A DNA stretch of 64,000 bases, from NCBI GenBank assembly GCA_037074765.1, contig JBAMDO010000256.1, positions 1 through 64,000 of the forward strand, written 5' to 3'. The notes beneath the pieces were generated by a model. The model was given only the letters and a program-made list of their open reading frames with translations. It did not search any database and was not told the DNA's origin. Shown here one piece after another: positions 12,045 through 25,928 of the stretch. Within the stretch, counting starts at the first letter, position 1, and the number at the start of each line of letters is the position of its first letter. The position numbers were made by a program, and so were the translations under genes. The DNA comes from Mansonella perstans (lineage: Eukaryota > Nematoda > Chromadorea > Rhabditida > Onchocercidae).

Positions 12045-12614
12045 ACCAGAATGATTGATTTTAATAATTTTTATGTATATTTAAACAAACCTCATCTTTC
12101 AATGATATGAAAATGTACGTGTGAAATTTAATTTTATGGGGACAAGCATTTTTATATTGATTGATCAAATTCGTTATATCATCCTTCCCGAAACACCCTT
12201 TCATATGCAAACATTGCTAGAACAAAAAGTTTGATCTGTAGACGGATTAAATTGTAAAATCATATAATTTTTTCAGAGGATTTAGGAGATCTTTTAGAAA
12301 TTTGGAAAGTTATACTTCCGAACATTTATTTGATCGAACCGATTTTAAATGATTCATAAAGGTAAGGAAATCGTTCCATACATTGAGTTGTTTCATTTTT
12401 TTTTTTTTTATTATTCATTTTTCTGGAAGGTTAGACCGCAGTTATGCATCTTGAAATCCTGCTTCTGGACTTCTGCTTAGAAATTTCTCCGGTAAATTTG
12501 CATTGATGTGTGCTTGTTTTGTCAGTATTAAGTGGATAATTTCTTTATTTTAGTTTCCCAATTCCATATTTAAAATAAAGGCCATATTTTGAAAAAGAAA
12601 ATTTCTTAAAAAGG
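12045..12614. other. Convergent 3' intergenic stretch
   Basis: This lies between the stop codons of two genes facing each other. It presumably contains both 3' untranslated regions. A long T run lies near 12400. No further exons were seen. Confidence 0.5.
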
Positions 12615-15600
12615 TTACTTCTTCCGTGTCATAAATCGTTCTATTGCACTTCGACATTCTGTGCTTTGCACACGTTGCATTAGCAGAGAAACCTCAGATT
12701 CGTTTTGTGCGAGAAGTGCTTCACGATGTACATTTCGGAGTAATTCTTTGTTACAAAGCAGTGACTGAGGTGGTAATTGCGATATTTTTCGTACATAAGT
12801 TTCTGTCTCTTCTTGAAAGCTGAATGATGGTATCACTCGACTTACTAAATTTCGATCAAATGCTTCTTGTGCTGTCAGTTTTTTATCAAAAATTAAAATT
12901 TCTGATGCCTGAAATGATTTAAGGCTACAAAATATATGAGTTCCACTTAAAAATATATCGTTTTTTTTTTCTTTTTTTTTTTTTTTTTTGGTGAAGCGAA
13001 AGTTTTTGATTTTATCATAAATCATTTAATTATCCAATAACAGTCTCGGGCTATAATTTAATTTGAAATTCATTTTTAGTTAACTGATTGTCTGTAAAAA
13101 AAATCATTTATTTAATGACTTGTACCAACCTTGCTATGTCCCATTATCAATGGAAATGTATACGAGGAACAACCTTCCGGAGATTGCCCTAACGATGTGA
13201 ATGGTGTACTGAATGTTGCCTAAAATTTTGAAATAAATTCATGTGTAAATTTATTTGAATAATAGAAACTACTGAAATCAGAAAAGAAATTAATATTATC
13301 AATAAACCTTATCAGAAGCCACAACCAGGTCAAATAATGGAAGTACAGTAACGGCAATGCCGATTGCAGGACCATTAATTAATGCAACCAAAGCCTTTTT
13401 ATGATTAATGTAAGCAGCTACATAAGAACTCAGCATTTGACTTGCTTTAGAAATTATACTTAGTGTATTCTCGGAATCTGCGAAATTCGATAGGTCGTTA
13501 CCGCTACAGAAATACTGACCTAATCCTGTAAATGGAAACATTTAGTTCCAGATGCAGCAATTCATAAACTTTCGACAAAGATGTTTGAAGGTTTCAAGTA
13601 CCTGATAAGTACTTGAAAATAAAAATACCCCTATATCGTAACTTGATGTGACAAGAATACTTACCGGTAAGTACGGTAACTGTTGTATCAATCTTGTTTG
13701 CATAATTTAAGGCATTCTTAATGCCTTCATACATCTAAAACTATTGATTTTAAGTTTGAATTTAATCATTTAATATCACTCATTTTCCTATATTTAATCA
13801 ATTTCTCATTCCATCTGCCATTAATTTCCCACATCACGTGGTAGTACGTGAAATCAATGCACTTTAAATGTTATACGATTTTTCAAATGATGTAATGCAA
13901 CACGTGAAATCTTAAAATATGCTAATTTGACTTCATGCTATCCTAATGTTTAACATCAATCTCACGTCTATCTTTACTCCAAATATCAGTTTCAGACTAT
14001 TAAATTTGATATAAGAAATTTTTGTATTCAAAACACAGCAATAACATTAGATCATGCACACAAAAAAGAACTAACTTCAAAATTCTCAAAAGTCATACCT
14101 CAAAAGTTAAAGCATTACGCTTATTTGGCCTATTAAATTTTATCCATAAAATCTTATCTTCAATAACAATATCAAGACCAGGTGTAGATTTTAAATCGTG
14201 AGTGTCATAAATGGTTGTTGTAGATGATGAGGTTTTCATCTCCGTTTCCCATAATTTATTTACCAAATCAACGTACATCTTTTGTGCTTCATCCTCAAAT
14301 ATTTTTGCAATAAAATTTGCAAATCAGTTATGAGAAGAAATGTAACATGTGATAATGTGGTGAAAATTGATAAGATTATGAAATTTGATTAATATTCAGA
14401 AAGATCAAATACCTTTGATTTCCCTTTGAACTTTTGCCAACTATCATATTTTGCTTGTGCAACTGATAATAATTTAGGTCGATTGTTGTTGTCAACGTCA
14501 CCAATCACTGCCTGTAAGATATCATGAAAGAAAGATATCAGAGCGATGTTAATAGAAAAAATGCAAAAATCTGATGTAAATTTTTTAAATAAAATAATTT
14601 TTTATTTTGATGAACTGTTTTCTTTTCTTGCTTATCGTTGAACCTGAAGAAGTATCATTGTTTTTTGATTGAATTGCTTTCAAAAAAGATAATATCTTAT
14701 TTTAAGGGACAAATATTTATTGATAAATAAACTTATTTGTTTGTAAAGTCCATAAAGTTTCAGTTTTGTTGATGCATCCTGTTCGATCGTTAATTGTTTT
14801 ACTCTTTCCATGGCTTGTTGAAATTCTGCTTCCCAACATTTCAATCTGTAATTTTCATATAATAGTATGAAAACCATGTAAAAATTAATAGATACAAAGC
14901 AAAAAAAAAAAAAAAAAAATTCTAAACATTCCGATGAGGAAAAAGAGAAAGATTAATAATTCATAATAAAATCGATAGTCGATAATTCATAATTCACATA
15001 ATTTATTAATAATTTTTTTTTTATCATAAAATATTTTGTCATGAATAAATAGCTAATAACTATCACAAATATTTCATAAAAAATTTTTTTTTATTAATAA
15101 ATTATCAATTCGAAAAATAATTAAATTTGCTTAAACTTTCTGCGTGAATTTCTCAACAAAAATTCTTGCAATGATTTTTTTTTAGGTAACAAAAAATTGA
15201 TAATTTTAATTACTTTTCTGTATTTAACTGAGACACAAGGGAATTCTACTATAACTGCACAAAATTATCACAGTAATATACTTCCTTAAAAAAAGAAAAA
15301 AAATCAATTTTAAAAATGCTTCATAATATTTTTTGATGCTTTTTTAACAAGCATATTGATTGATATTTATTTGCAAGTCAAAAAAGTTCTTTTTTTCAAA
15401 TTTTCTACCCATTCATTGACATAGAACTCTTCTGTCATTGCTTTCTCTATATTGTAAGCCTATTAAGCCTATGCTCTTATTTAACAATCTAAAATATTTT
15501 CAAATGCAACCAAGTTAATGAAAAATAATTGAACTGAAATTCGAGAATTTAATAATTTATGATCTGAAAAAAATTTTCATGAGATCATCCAAATTAGAAA

Positions 15601-15918
15601 AAAAAATGTATTTATCTAGCAAAAAGATACAAAAAAAAAATATCAGAACTTCTTTTTTTGTCATAATTAATAGAATGTAATTAATTAATTCATTACTTAT
15701 CGTATGCTATTCCGTAATCTTGCTAAAAGTGAGTGACGTGAATATGACGTGAACATAATGTGAAACATTTTAGAAAAAAAAATGCATACTTTTGTTTTCT
15801 TTAAAAAATATTATCATCAAAAAAATTAAAGTGAAAAATAAGCTTACCGTAAAAAGTTTTTTCTTATGAAGAATTTCGATGGTTGCAAATGAAATCGCAA
15901 TAATGAAGGGAAAATCAT
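12615..15918 (-). CDS. ECI2: ACBP-domain enoyl-CoA delta isomerase (ECI2 type)
   Basis: Exons on the minus strand: 15918-15848, 14845-14733, 14507-14413, 14293-14099, 13734-13665, 13525-13308, 13219-13130 and 12908-12615, about 381 residues. Residues 1-23 ([12 protein letters not shown]...RKNFLR) form a basic, hydrophobic mitochondrial-type presequence. Residues about 25-110 are an acyl-CoA-binding domain ([32 protein letters not shown]). The rest is a crotonase fold with [10 protein letters not shown] (oxyanion hole) and [11 protein letters not shown], whose Glu is the isomerase base. It shifts double bonds of unsaturated acyl-CoAs so that beta-oxidation can continue. The protein ends TRKK, with no peroxisomal SKL-type signal. 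C. elegans has proteins of the same architecture (ECH-4 class). The start was chosen because only this ATG joins in phase to the ACBP exon. Confidence 0.93.
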
Positions 15919-16584
15919 TGCAAATAAAAAAAGAAAAAATTCGATTAAATTTTCCTGAAATGATAGAACTAAATTTAAATCTTTCCACTGGTTACATGAA
16001 ATTTTTCTGTTCCAAACAATTTACCAAAGTTCATCTGCCGGTACAAAGTTCATTGCTGTAAAGATCGATTTGTTGATTACAACACACAAAACGTTACTAA
16101 AACGATCAATATCGATCGTTCCGCCGATTCGATTGATCACCAATAAATCGATTTTTTTAAACAGCCTTGATTTTCAATGATTTTTTTTTTCTTTTTAATG
16201 TTTGCTAGTCGAACAAATGATATGAAAATGTATAAGTGCTAAGGCGCAGAAATAATAGGTGTTGAATTTTAAAAACACTATATATATTATCAGTACGATG
16301 AGAGTGAAAGAGCGCTTATAACTGATAAACTTAAAAATCTTTACGATTATATAAATTGAACTTTTTATAATTAAAAAAAAAAAGGTTAAGTGAATATTAG
16401 TATGGGAAATTTCTGTATCGCTTTGTTTTTACTTGTTTTTTACTTGTTACTTGAAATATAATCAACCAAAATGATAAGTAAACTAACTACATATCATTGT
16501 CTATCATTGTCCATCATTTGATCCGTTGAACTATTGAACTATTGAAGAGCAATGTTCATTAATTGAAAAATTAATTAGTGCTCC

Positions 16585-16735
16585 ATTGTTGTTGTTACTG
16601 TCATTGTTGTTGCTAATGTTGTTGTTGTCGTTGTTATTTGTCGTTGCTATTGTCATCTGTTACTATTGCTAATCTTATTGTCGCGTAGTGATTGTTGTTG
16701 TTTAATTTAATTAATTTCTTATTGTTATTGTTGAT
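16585..16735. repeat. GTT-rich imperfect trinucleotide stretch
   Basis: Interrupted runs of GTT, GTC and GCT triplets (GTTGTTGTTACTGTCATTG and similar). Although it could be read as a valine/leucine run, there is no start, splice frame or conserved context, so I treat it as non-coding simple sequence. Confidence 0.7.
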
Positions 16736-17632
16736 CCTTCCATATTATTTACTTCATGATTGTCAAAAGTAGCAATGGTAGTTTTGGAAATAGGAAGCTT
16801 AAATTTTGACCACACTATATAGGATGCTAGATATTTAAGGCAACTTAGTTCTAAATAATATTCTGCTTAATGAAACTGTAATAAAACAGTAACAGAGTAG
16901 AAGTATACACTATAACTTTTTTTCTCTGGTTATGTTAATTTAGTGCTAATTCTTTTAATTAATTAACTTCAATTGTTTGAAATTAACTCACACAATAAGA
17001 AATTAATTAAGCACAGTGATAGAAAATTATATCTGATCATTTAATAGTTTTAATAGAACTATTGGTTGGATTATCGAGTCCTAATAATAAGTTCTTATTT
17101 ATTGGAATATCTGAGATAATTGTAATACAATTAAACATTCTTTCCAAGAATTCACTAGAAATATTATCCATCTTAAAATATTTGCAATAGATCATTTAAA
17201 AAGTAAGAAACAAAAAAATTTCACTTATATAAATTCAGAATGAATGAAAGAAAATAACACAGATAAAATTTTGTTTTACAAAAACAAACTTTATTTTTAA
17301 CAGAAATATATTTGCTTTTCACATGAAATTTAAAAAAACTTTCTACACAGACATTTGATGACAAAATAGAAATTTGCAAGAAGATATATTATATTCATAG
17401 CTTCATAAATTATTTCTGTTAATTACTATTAATCAATATTATTGCAAATTATCAGCAATCACTATTTCTATCTTTTATCATTATGGAAACAATTTTAGAA
17501 TCCATGTTTATTATTTCTATTGCTTTTGTTCACAAGTGAAAATTTTTCTCCTGCTTTCCTGGATACAATCCATAAGATGCTTTAAAGAAGCAATATTTAC
17601 AAACTAATTTGAAAAATAAAATATTCACAGAG

Positions 17633-17795
17633 AATAATGTAATGAACATTATATTCATAAAAGCAATTCTAAAGGACGAATAATTCACAGGGAATAAAGA
17701 ATATTATATTCACAAAGTAATCTAGAGGACAAATAATTCATAGAAAGTAAAGAACATTATATTCACAAAGTAATCTAAAGGACAAATAATCACAA
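17633..17795. repeat. About 54-bp tandem repeat, three copies
   Basis: Three units, each with ACATTATATTCA or ATATTATATTCA, then AATCTA-AGGAC and AAATAATTCA. Spacing between copies is 55 and then 53 bases. The first copy is the most diverged. Confidence 0.8.
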
Positions 17796-18090
17796 ATTTA
17801 ATGAGTGACCGATGAAATATAAAATAACAAAGATTAATTTTAATAATAAAACAACATAATGATAAAATATCTATCTATAAAACAATATAAGAATTTAACA
17901 AATCTTATATTTTTTTTTACATGAAGTTTTGGCATATATAAATTTACTCTCAAATACATCCAAATATTTTTACAGAGTAATCTTATGTATTAATAAAATA
18001 TATTACAGATTACAGTTAAACAGATTCACTATTAAATATTGCAGATTCATTATTCAAAAAATTGGAGTTGACAAATTTGCACAAGTTAGC

Positions 18091-21000
18091 TTATGAAAGA
18101 TAAATAAGAATTTCGGCAAAGTTTTCCTCTTGTTCCACTTTAACCTTTTGTTTCGCCAAAAGCACTAAAATCGTTGGTTTATAAAGAAAAAAGAATCTAA
18201 AAAAAAATTCGTAAATTCTGATATTACTATCAAAAATAAATTTATAAAAAATATTGGTAAAATTGCCCATGAATTTATAATATTATCTTTGGAATGATTA
18301 ATCATTTAGTTATCATTCTCAATCTGATAACTATGCTACAATTTGAGAGGCTAAAAAAAAACACACCTAATAGATTCGTAAAAGCTCTAGCTGCAAATAT
18401 TGCTGAATGACCACGAATTAACTGCGAAAAATATAATGTTGAAACTTTATGAAGATTGAGAAATTCGATTATCAATCTGCAAAACATTTGTGTAGCTTCA
18501 AGTTTACTGCTGTTAAATGTAGCTTTGAATTTAAGAATGAAGTTTCATGCAGCTCATCTAGTAGAATGTAATACTAAGGAGCATTAATATGTTTATTATT
18601 ACAAAGCCAAAAATCAACCTAGTTAACTATATTAATAATATCAATGACAATGCAATTAGCCGATGTATAAAGTGGAAGTAGTTATTACTAGTTACTTAAT
18701 TTAAATATAAAATTGCAAGGAAAAAGTTAAAATTAACGATGAATAAGTTTAAAAATGATTCACAAATTAATAAGTATTAACAAAAAAAAAAAAAAAAAGA
18801 TACTCAAGAAGATCATTGGCCCTCTGCGTTTGATAGTATACTGGAACAGAACTGTCGCCTGTTTCCACCGTACTTTCTACCTTATTAACTCTCAATTGAA
18901 GTGGATCTTGCATCACCGAAATCTTCTGGATGTTTATCTCATTCTGAGGACTATCATGTCGCATTTCATACTCAGAATATTTCTCATCTATAACAAATGG
19001 CTGTATTTTTTAAAAATTTATAAATAAAAATTTCAAACTAGTATAAGATAAAATCTACAGTTAACAAACATAGGTTATTTAAATAATTTGAAAACATACC
19101 AACAAGAACATTTTCAGCGCTACTTTCCAGTCTCGTTGTATGTAGCTCAGATTCTGCAAAATTATGAAATGGAAAATGAAATCAATTTTTGACTTATCAT
19201 AGAATTAGCAGATCAGAAGAATCTACACTGTTATCATCAATCTTTGCACCAAAGATTCAGCTGTACTTACCAATCGCCAAGTTTGAAAATAAATCTGTGA
19301 ATCGAGCTTTTTCCGCCGACAAAGTAGAGTTATCATCTATACGCTAAAAAATAAAAATTTCATCAATTATAAATTGTGTCAAAGATAATATTTACATTTC
19401 TATTGGATAAACAAATTTTGCTTCAGTTAAGTAACTGAACTTTTTGTCTTGAGGTACTTCACTTCTTCACAAGTGCTTTTCCAGTATTTCTATTTTTTGT
19501 CAGTAATGGCTGAATTCACAAAATGAAAACAGCGTGGACTGAGTAATGTAACAGCATGCTATGGACATTTGTTTTGGAAGTTGTAAGTATGCTCAGAAGC
19601 ATTAGGATTTTACGAAATTATAGGAGTAAGTACATTTAATTGGAATGGCTTGATAGTTATGAATAGGAGAATTATTAAAGATTTATGAATAAATAATTGG
19701 AATGGCTTGATAGTTATGAATAGGAGAATTATTAAAGATTTATGAATAAATTACTGTCGCAACAAAGAATATACTGGGAAATCAAAAAATGACTGGGAAA
19801 TCCTTGGAAATTGGTAATCGATAGCTATCAATTGGAAACTTCTGATTTACTTTGTCATTTCTTTTCTTTATCCAGTTTCAATTTCATACCTCTCGTAATG
19901 CATCCTCTTCAGTGGATCTATCAAAAATAGTAGCCACGGATATTTTCATTCTGTCATCATATTGTCGACTTTCGCTAAAATTAATCGGCAATGCTGTCTC
20001 TGATCGAAGTTGTGATGAGGGATCGGTGATATGCTGAAATAACCCAAACATTACAAATATTCATTCATACAAAAATACATCAAAAACCAAATCTTTCAAG
20101 AAAAATCTTTGAAAGTATTGGTTGAATATGATGATAAATGAAATATAATATAATACAAGGTCTTGTATTGTTCATTTTTGATAGATTGCATGAAAATATT
20201 CGATACATTTTTAACTTATCTCTCAAATGATGCAATTATTGAAGTGAAAGATGAAAAAATTCCAAGAAAGTTCTGGCAAGAAATTCTTAGCTTAATCTTG
20301 GACACTGAAATGATATCGGAGGCTAGAATTCAAATACTGCGTGAAAGAAAAGTACAAAATATATAATTAAATACTACTACATACAATACTACCAAAAAAT
20401 GCTGTAGAAGTGGTATTTCGTCGTCCTTGCTCAATAGCCTCCGTTAGTGGAGTAACAGTCTGTTGCTCTGGATTTTGCAGATTAGTTTTTAGTGAATCAT
20501 GAGATACAGAATCGAATGAGTGATCCAATATTCGCATTGGTGGTGCCTGCATCGGTTCTAATTGCATTGCATCTTTATACTGAAGTGGTGGTTCATTATA
20601 TTCCGGTGCGGCTATCCAAGCATCCAAATGCGATCCAAGATTTTTTGCAAATTCTATAACTGATTTTCATCAGTGGTTTCAAATTATGAATGAATGGATA
20701 TGTCCTGTAGATTTTTTTTTTTGAAAAGATATTCAGATTTTTAAATATCATTTACTTTTCAATTTTTGCTCACTGCTAGCATAAATTACTATGCAGTAGT
20801 AGTGATTCGCAAAGCAATTAGTTCTTTTTTTTTTACATTTTTAGCATTGTCGTGAATATCTATGCTTTAATTGAATTATTTACATCAATAGATTAAACAT
20901 TTACTAAGCAACTATACTTGGAAATAAAACTTGTAAATTAAAAAGAATCATTTAAGAATGAAAGCAACAAGACAAGGGATCAAAATATTACCACGCAATG

Positions 21001-24000
21001 TCATTGGACGGATTTCAAATAAATTTTGAACTGTTACCACACTACGTTTTGGTATTTGAGAAAACATTTCATTCCGTGTATGCAATAATTCGGAACAGTT
21101 ATCAATCTGAGCTTGAAGTTGCGTCTGAAATATTTGAGGTTTAACTTAATTTGAATTTCCTAATATTAATAAAAAGCAATGACGAACTTGGAAAATATAA
21201 TCTCAAACCTACTTTGTTGAACATTGTTATTTCGTCAATTATGGTACCATGCTTGCGACGTTTCTTCTTTGGAACTTCAATTTGAGAAAAGTGTACTTCA
21301 CTCAATTCAAGCGCCTGAAGAAATCAACCAATCTAATAAGGTTCAATTTTAAAATGAAGCTACAAAAATTGATCGTTAAGCAATTTTTGCTGAAAAAAGT
21401 ACAAGCTTATTTGATTCCGAATTAAAATTTAAAAATGAATGGTATCGTATTTCAAAGTGTTTTATCTTTTTTTTTGACTTGCGTCATCTATTATAGTTCT
21501 TGGCAAGGAAAGTTAAAAACTAGGAAATTGATACAACTGCAAATTAACCCATTAATTATGGCATAAATTTACTGATAAATGTGTCGGATGCTTGATTTCT
21601 GGCTCTCGTAGAGCTTCATCAGATTCCAAATCGTATTGTCTCTCCTTACGTATCTCGCTTTCATCACTTACTTCCATTATTTCACATATCTGTTTGTAAT
21701 AAAAATTATGACTCAACATAATAAAGAAATAATTAAGTTATTGAAACTTTGATTCCGGAATGGAGATAGTCTCCTTTCATCAAGAGTGAATTTCTGACAC
21801 AAACTTTTTTTTTTTTTTTTGTATCAGACAATCTCAGTTTATTAGCACAGAAACTTTTGCTTACATTTGATGCTTTTTCAGCATCCGTATTATTCACCAA
21901 CGCTTCAGGAGCTATATTTATAATACGTTCCTTGGATCCATTTCTGCTTCCCGATTTGCTTTCAATTACATGCTCACTATCCTCTTTCAAAAGAATTTCC
22001 CTGATAAATACATTGAAATCTTCAGTTAGGCAAGGAAGCTTATTGAACTCTTACTGACTATTGATTGGAAGTGAAAACAATCACATTGTGGAAACTTTTT
22101 TTTCAAAGGTAAATAATAATAAGTAAACTGATAGTCTGATTCTTATTCATTTTACAAGATTGAGAATAATGCCAATCTTAATTATGAATGATTTCATTAT
22201 TGATTTAAATTTTTAACTAGCTGATAAATTACATTTGTCGAGCTTCGGCTTCTGTTAATGGTCCGAAATCATCGTCAAACAATGTGTCAATTTCTGGAAT
22301 TGGTATATCTTCACGTAACGTAAATGCACTGTAATCCAGCACAATATTCAGATGTTCATTCTCCTTAAAATACAAAGTTATTTATAAGTGAAATAAAACA
22401 AAGAACATCTATATATGCTAATTCATTAGAGAACAAATAAGGCTATGAATGTGATAAGTTTTGGTAATAATTAGCGATCAGAAAAGTTAGAAAGAATCAG
22501 CAATGTTAAGAAAAGGAAATTATAAAAATGGAAGGAATCCTTACAATTGTCTCAAATGAAGCATCTAGAACAAGTAAATCACTTTGTTTAGCTGCACGCC
22601 TCTTTTGATCCTTCTTACCTTTCATGACAGATCTGCAACAGTTCAAAACTTAAATTATAGTCAATATTTCTGAGAAAACAAACTTCGTAATATGGTCATA
22701 TATCTTGAAGCATAAATAAGGAAGTTATATGAAATAACAAAAGAAAAACCGTCCTAATAATTCAATCTCATTTTCTAAATATAAAACTGAAAATAAAAAC
22801 TTAGTCAGAAACACGGAAAATTAGGCGAAAATTTATTGGAAAAAAGAGAAAAAAAAACTACTCGTCTTCTTCTTTGTACTGATAACGTCGTATGATTGGA
22901 ATAAATGTCTCCAAGTCTCCTGAATTATAAATTTTTCAAAATCTCTGAAATTCACTCTATATCCTTTTAGTCAAAAAGAGTGAAATCTTCCTAGAAACTG
23001 CATTGCATAAACTTACTGCATAGAATGTCACCTTGTTTCTGTACAATCAATGCAATGCCGTAGGTAAGTTGCGCAAGCAAATACAGGGAAAATTTAACTT
23101 TACCGGGATTACCATTTGGTATTTTCCCGATTAAAACTTCGCTGAAAAATCGCTTTCATTACCACTTATTGTTGTACGTTTTAAAAGGTGAAAAAAAAAA
23201 GCCATTGGAATTATTTGAAAGTTTTTGTTCTGCAAGCAATAGTATATCTCATCTCTATTAGATTAACTATAGGAAAATCAGAGATGGTGTTATCACATGA
23301 CAAAATCTCTGCAAATGATGGATTTGAAAATATTTCATAAAAATCTAGGTATGAAATATTGATGGAATTTAAAATAGTATTTGATAAAACGAAACTTAAA
23401 ATTACCTTTAGAAGAAAAAATTCATGGGACCATTAAATCACTCTACAGCTAATTGGTAAATAAGACGAATAAACTAACCAAGCACTTTGCACATCTAACT
23501 CCAAAATAACCTTTCGTGATGGTCGCCATTTCTCATCAAATACAGTGCGCCTAAAAACATAAACGAAATGATTCATTTAATAATTAAATTATTGAATTAT
23601 TCATTTAATTATTTATTTCAAGAATATCTTAGTGAAAGTAAGAATACAATTAAAATTATAAATTCTTACGATTAGCTGATATTATTAAAGATAGTCTTTC
23701 ATTAATATTATATTTTGGTTGAGAAATTATTGATAATTGATTATGAGGATTATAAAGTTATCAGTGGCAATATAATCTTTAAAAAATTTTATCAGTTATC
23801 ATTTTTGTTTTTTCATAGCATCTTGTCTTACTGTATCTGTTAGCACTGTTATTATTTCAGAATTAATCCAACTTTTGATATCATTGCATAGTACCTGTAT
23901 GATTAACTATTTCAAATTACTTTCAATTAATAATTATATAGATCATATAGTATTTCCAATTAATAACTGAATGGATCATATAGTTTACACCTGAAATTAA

Positions 24001-24153
24001 CTTACGGATCATTGTATGGATATTGGAAATTTTATGATATTACCGTATCTTACACCGTATTTCATTCAGAAAAAATATGACTTACAAAATAACTAACCAA
24101 ATAACAGCAAGAGATTCATTTCTTTTCATCAATATGGAAGGTATGAAGAACAT
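18091..24153 (-). CDS. rec-8: REC8-type meiotic cohesin kleisin
   Basis: A kleisin closes the cohesin ring around sister chromatids; REC8 is the meiotic form, cleaved by separase. About 633 residues from 17 exons: 24153-24098, 23550-23479, 23141-23017, 22919-22862, 22632-22545, 22363-22233, 22000-21865, 21689-21573, 21314-21213, 21124-20992, 20653-20385, 20033-19890, 19343-19271, 19153-19104, 19000-18782, 18421-18367 and 18164-18091. The N-terminus (MFFIPSILMKR, LAVIWRTVF, KVKFSLYLLAQLTYGI) matches the Rad21/Rec8 N-terminal domain that binds SMC3 and fits REC8 better than RAD21. The C-terminus (AARAFTNLLVLLAKQKVKVE, then QEENFAEI) is the winged helix that binds SMC1. The middle is acidic with a basic KKKRRKHG patch. 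The exon at 19000-18782 ends in a 17-base T run, and the donor of the exon before it is uncertain. Confidence 0.88.
19637..19750. repeat. 57-bp tandem duplication in a REC8 intron
   Basis: Two essentially identical 57-base copies (starting TAATTGGAATGGCTTGATAG at 19637 and 19694) lie between exons 12 and 13 of the REC8 gene. The near-perfect match indicates a recent duplication. Confidence 0.9.
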
Positions 24154-25928
24154 TTTGACTATTATTCCGAGATATACCAAAGATGAATTCTAATGGATTC
24201 GCTCGTGGACTGCCGATATATCTTTAAAAAAAATTACTTAGAATAGCCATTGATATTTATTGAAGAAATCGAAGATATAAAAAAATAATACTGCAAAAAT
24301 TAACAAATATGTGAGCATATCTAATTTTATATCAGAAACAGAATATGTCGTAGGATATAATTAAATTTTAAGTTATACGGTAGCTTCCACACAATAAAAT
24401 GGATTACAGAAGGCAAAGATAAGTGAAAGAATTGATCATATAAAAATAGCAATGAAATTAGACGATATATTATGAGAATCAGGATTAAGTAAGAGGTTAT
24501 GCGGAAATTGTACATGAAATATAAATTCGACAAGTTTTACCCTACTTGGATCAGCTATAAAATTCGTTGACATTTCGCTTCACGGATGTATCACAAAGTT
24601 TGCAATATATGTTATAGCTACAATAATTTAGCATTTACAAAAATAATAACAAAAACGTTGTAACAAAAATTACTATTTTTCTGTAACTGTGTAAAATGTA
24701 AATTTGACGGTTCCAAAAAAAAAAACTGAATTAGAATAATTGTAATTAATTACAATGAATTTATAATCAATTGAATAAATTCAACTTAATTTAATTAATG
24801 TAAATTAAAATGAGAGAGGTAAATTAGAAAGGGAAAATTCTGTCATCTCTCTGTCTCTCCTTCTCTCTCTCTCGATAAGACAATTTCTCCCTCCCATTCC
24901 CTACCCCGCCAAAAAATCTAATATAATCTGAGGGAAGCAATCAATAATGATTCCATCATTCATCTTATACATTTGCTATATCATTCATTTTTACCATTAG
25001 CTATACGGTATCATTTTTTGATCATTCAAAAAAATTTTACCCCAATGATTCAGGAATTCTCAGGACTGTTATAATTAAGCATCGCAATGTGTCAAATTTG
25101 ATTGCACACTGTAATAAATGATTGGAAGTAGAAAAAAGATTACTGTAATAGGCTTGTAAAGAGCAAAGAAAATTTGTGTGTAATTTAAAGTCAAACAAAT
25201 TTCTTCCTATAAACTATTATATCAAATATATTTCAAATTTACAAGGTTCAATTCCAACTCCAATCATTATACTTTAGACTAAGTAATTAGTAAAATTCAA
25301 GTACTAAATATGTTCCTATTATGAATGCAATTCCTCTGACTCCAGGCTCTAGGCTAATTCTTTTGGCTAAATTAATTCTTAATTGATTGTCTTAGCTAAT
25401 TAGTGTAAAATGATGATGTATACTAAAATGACAAAATAACTCTAATAAGAATATTTTTTAAATAAATACGATACGATGTATAATAAATAGAGTATTTAAA
25501 TGAAAAAAAAAAATTTATACTGTAATGAGAAAATAACTCTGATTTAAATAAATACAGTATCCAAATACTATCAAGTATTTTGTAGTAGCAAGTTTATGTC
25601 TTCTAGTCACATTGTCCGATTTTCGATAACTTTTTAATATCTTTTCAATAGTTTTAAATTATGAAAGAGTAAAAAGTAATAAGCTAATTTATGGATGCCT
25701 AAAATAGTATAATAATATGACCTTAATTAAAAACAATACACAACCTATCACAACCTAATCTAATTCAGGCTATCGAAAATTCGACATTTTGGGTAAAATT
25801 TAAATTTAATTTCTTTGAAATATTAAAAAGAATAAAATGAAATTAAAATTTATCTTTCACAAACAATGATAAATGATTGAAGCTAAGAATTACATAAAAA
25901 TGAAATAATTTGACAAAATGCAGAAAGA

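Larger units (their letters stand above)
15919..18090. other. Long AT-rich intergenic region
   Basis: It lies upstream of the ECI2-type gene and beyond the 3' end of the REC8 gene. No coding exon could be supported. It holds a GTT/GTC-rich simple-sequence stretch (about 16585-16735) and a tandem repeat (about 17633-17795). The plus-strand frame at 15879-16061 is antisense to the ECI2 presequence exon and its leader. Confidence 0.5.

Noticed and set aside
14725..14735. Apparent ATAAGT (non-GT) donor at the end of the ACBP exon in the ECI2 gene
   Set aside because: Using the GT four bases further on together with the second AG of the CAGGCAG acceptor restores a perfect frame with ordinary splice sites.
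16585..16735. GTT-rich stretch as a coding poly-residue exon
   Set aside because: No flanking conserved coding sequence, start or phased splice sites.
18755..19027. Plus-strand 90-codon frame
   Set aside because: It is the antisense of a REC8 exon, whose frame, splice sites and conservation are better.
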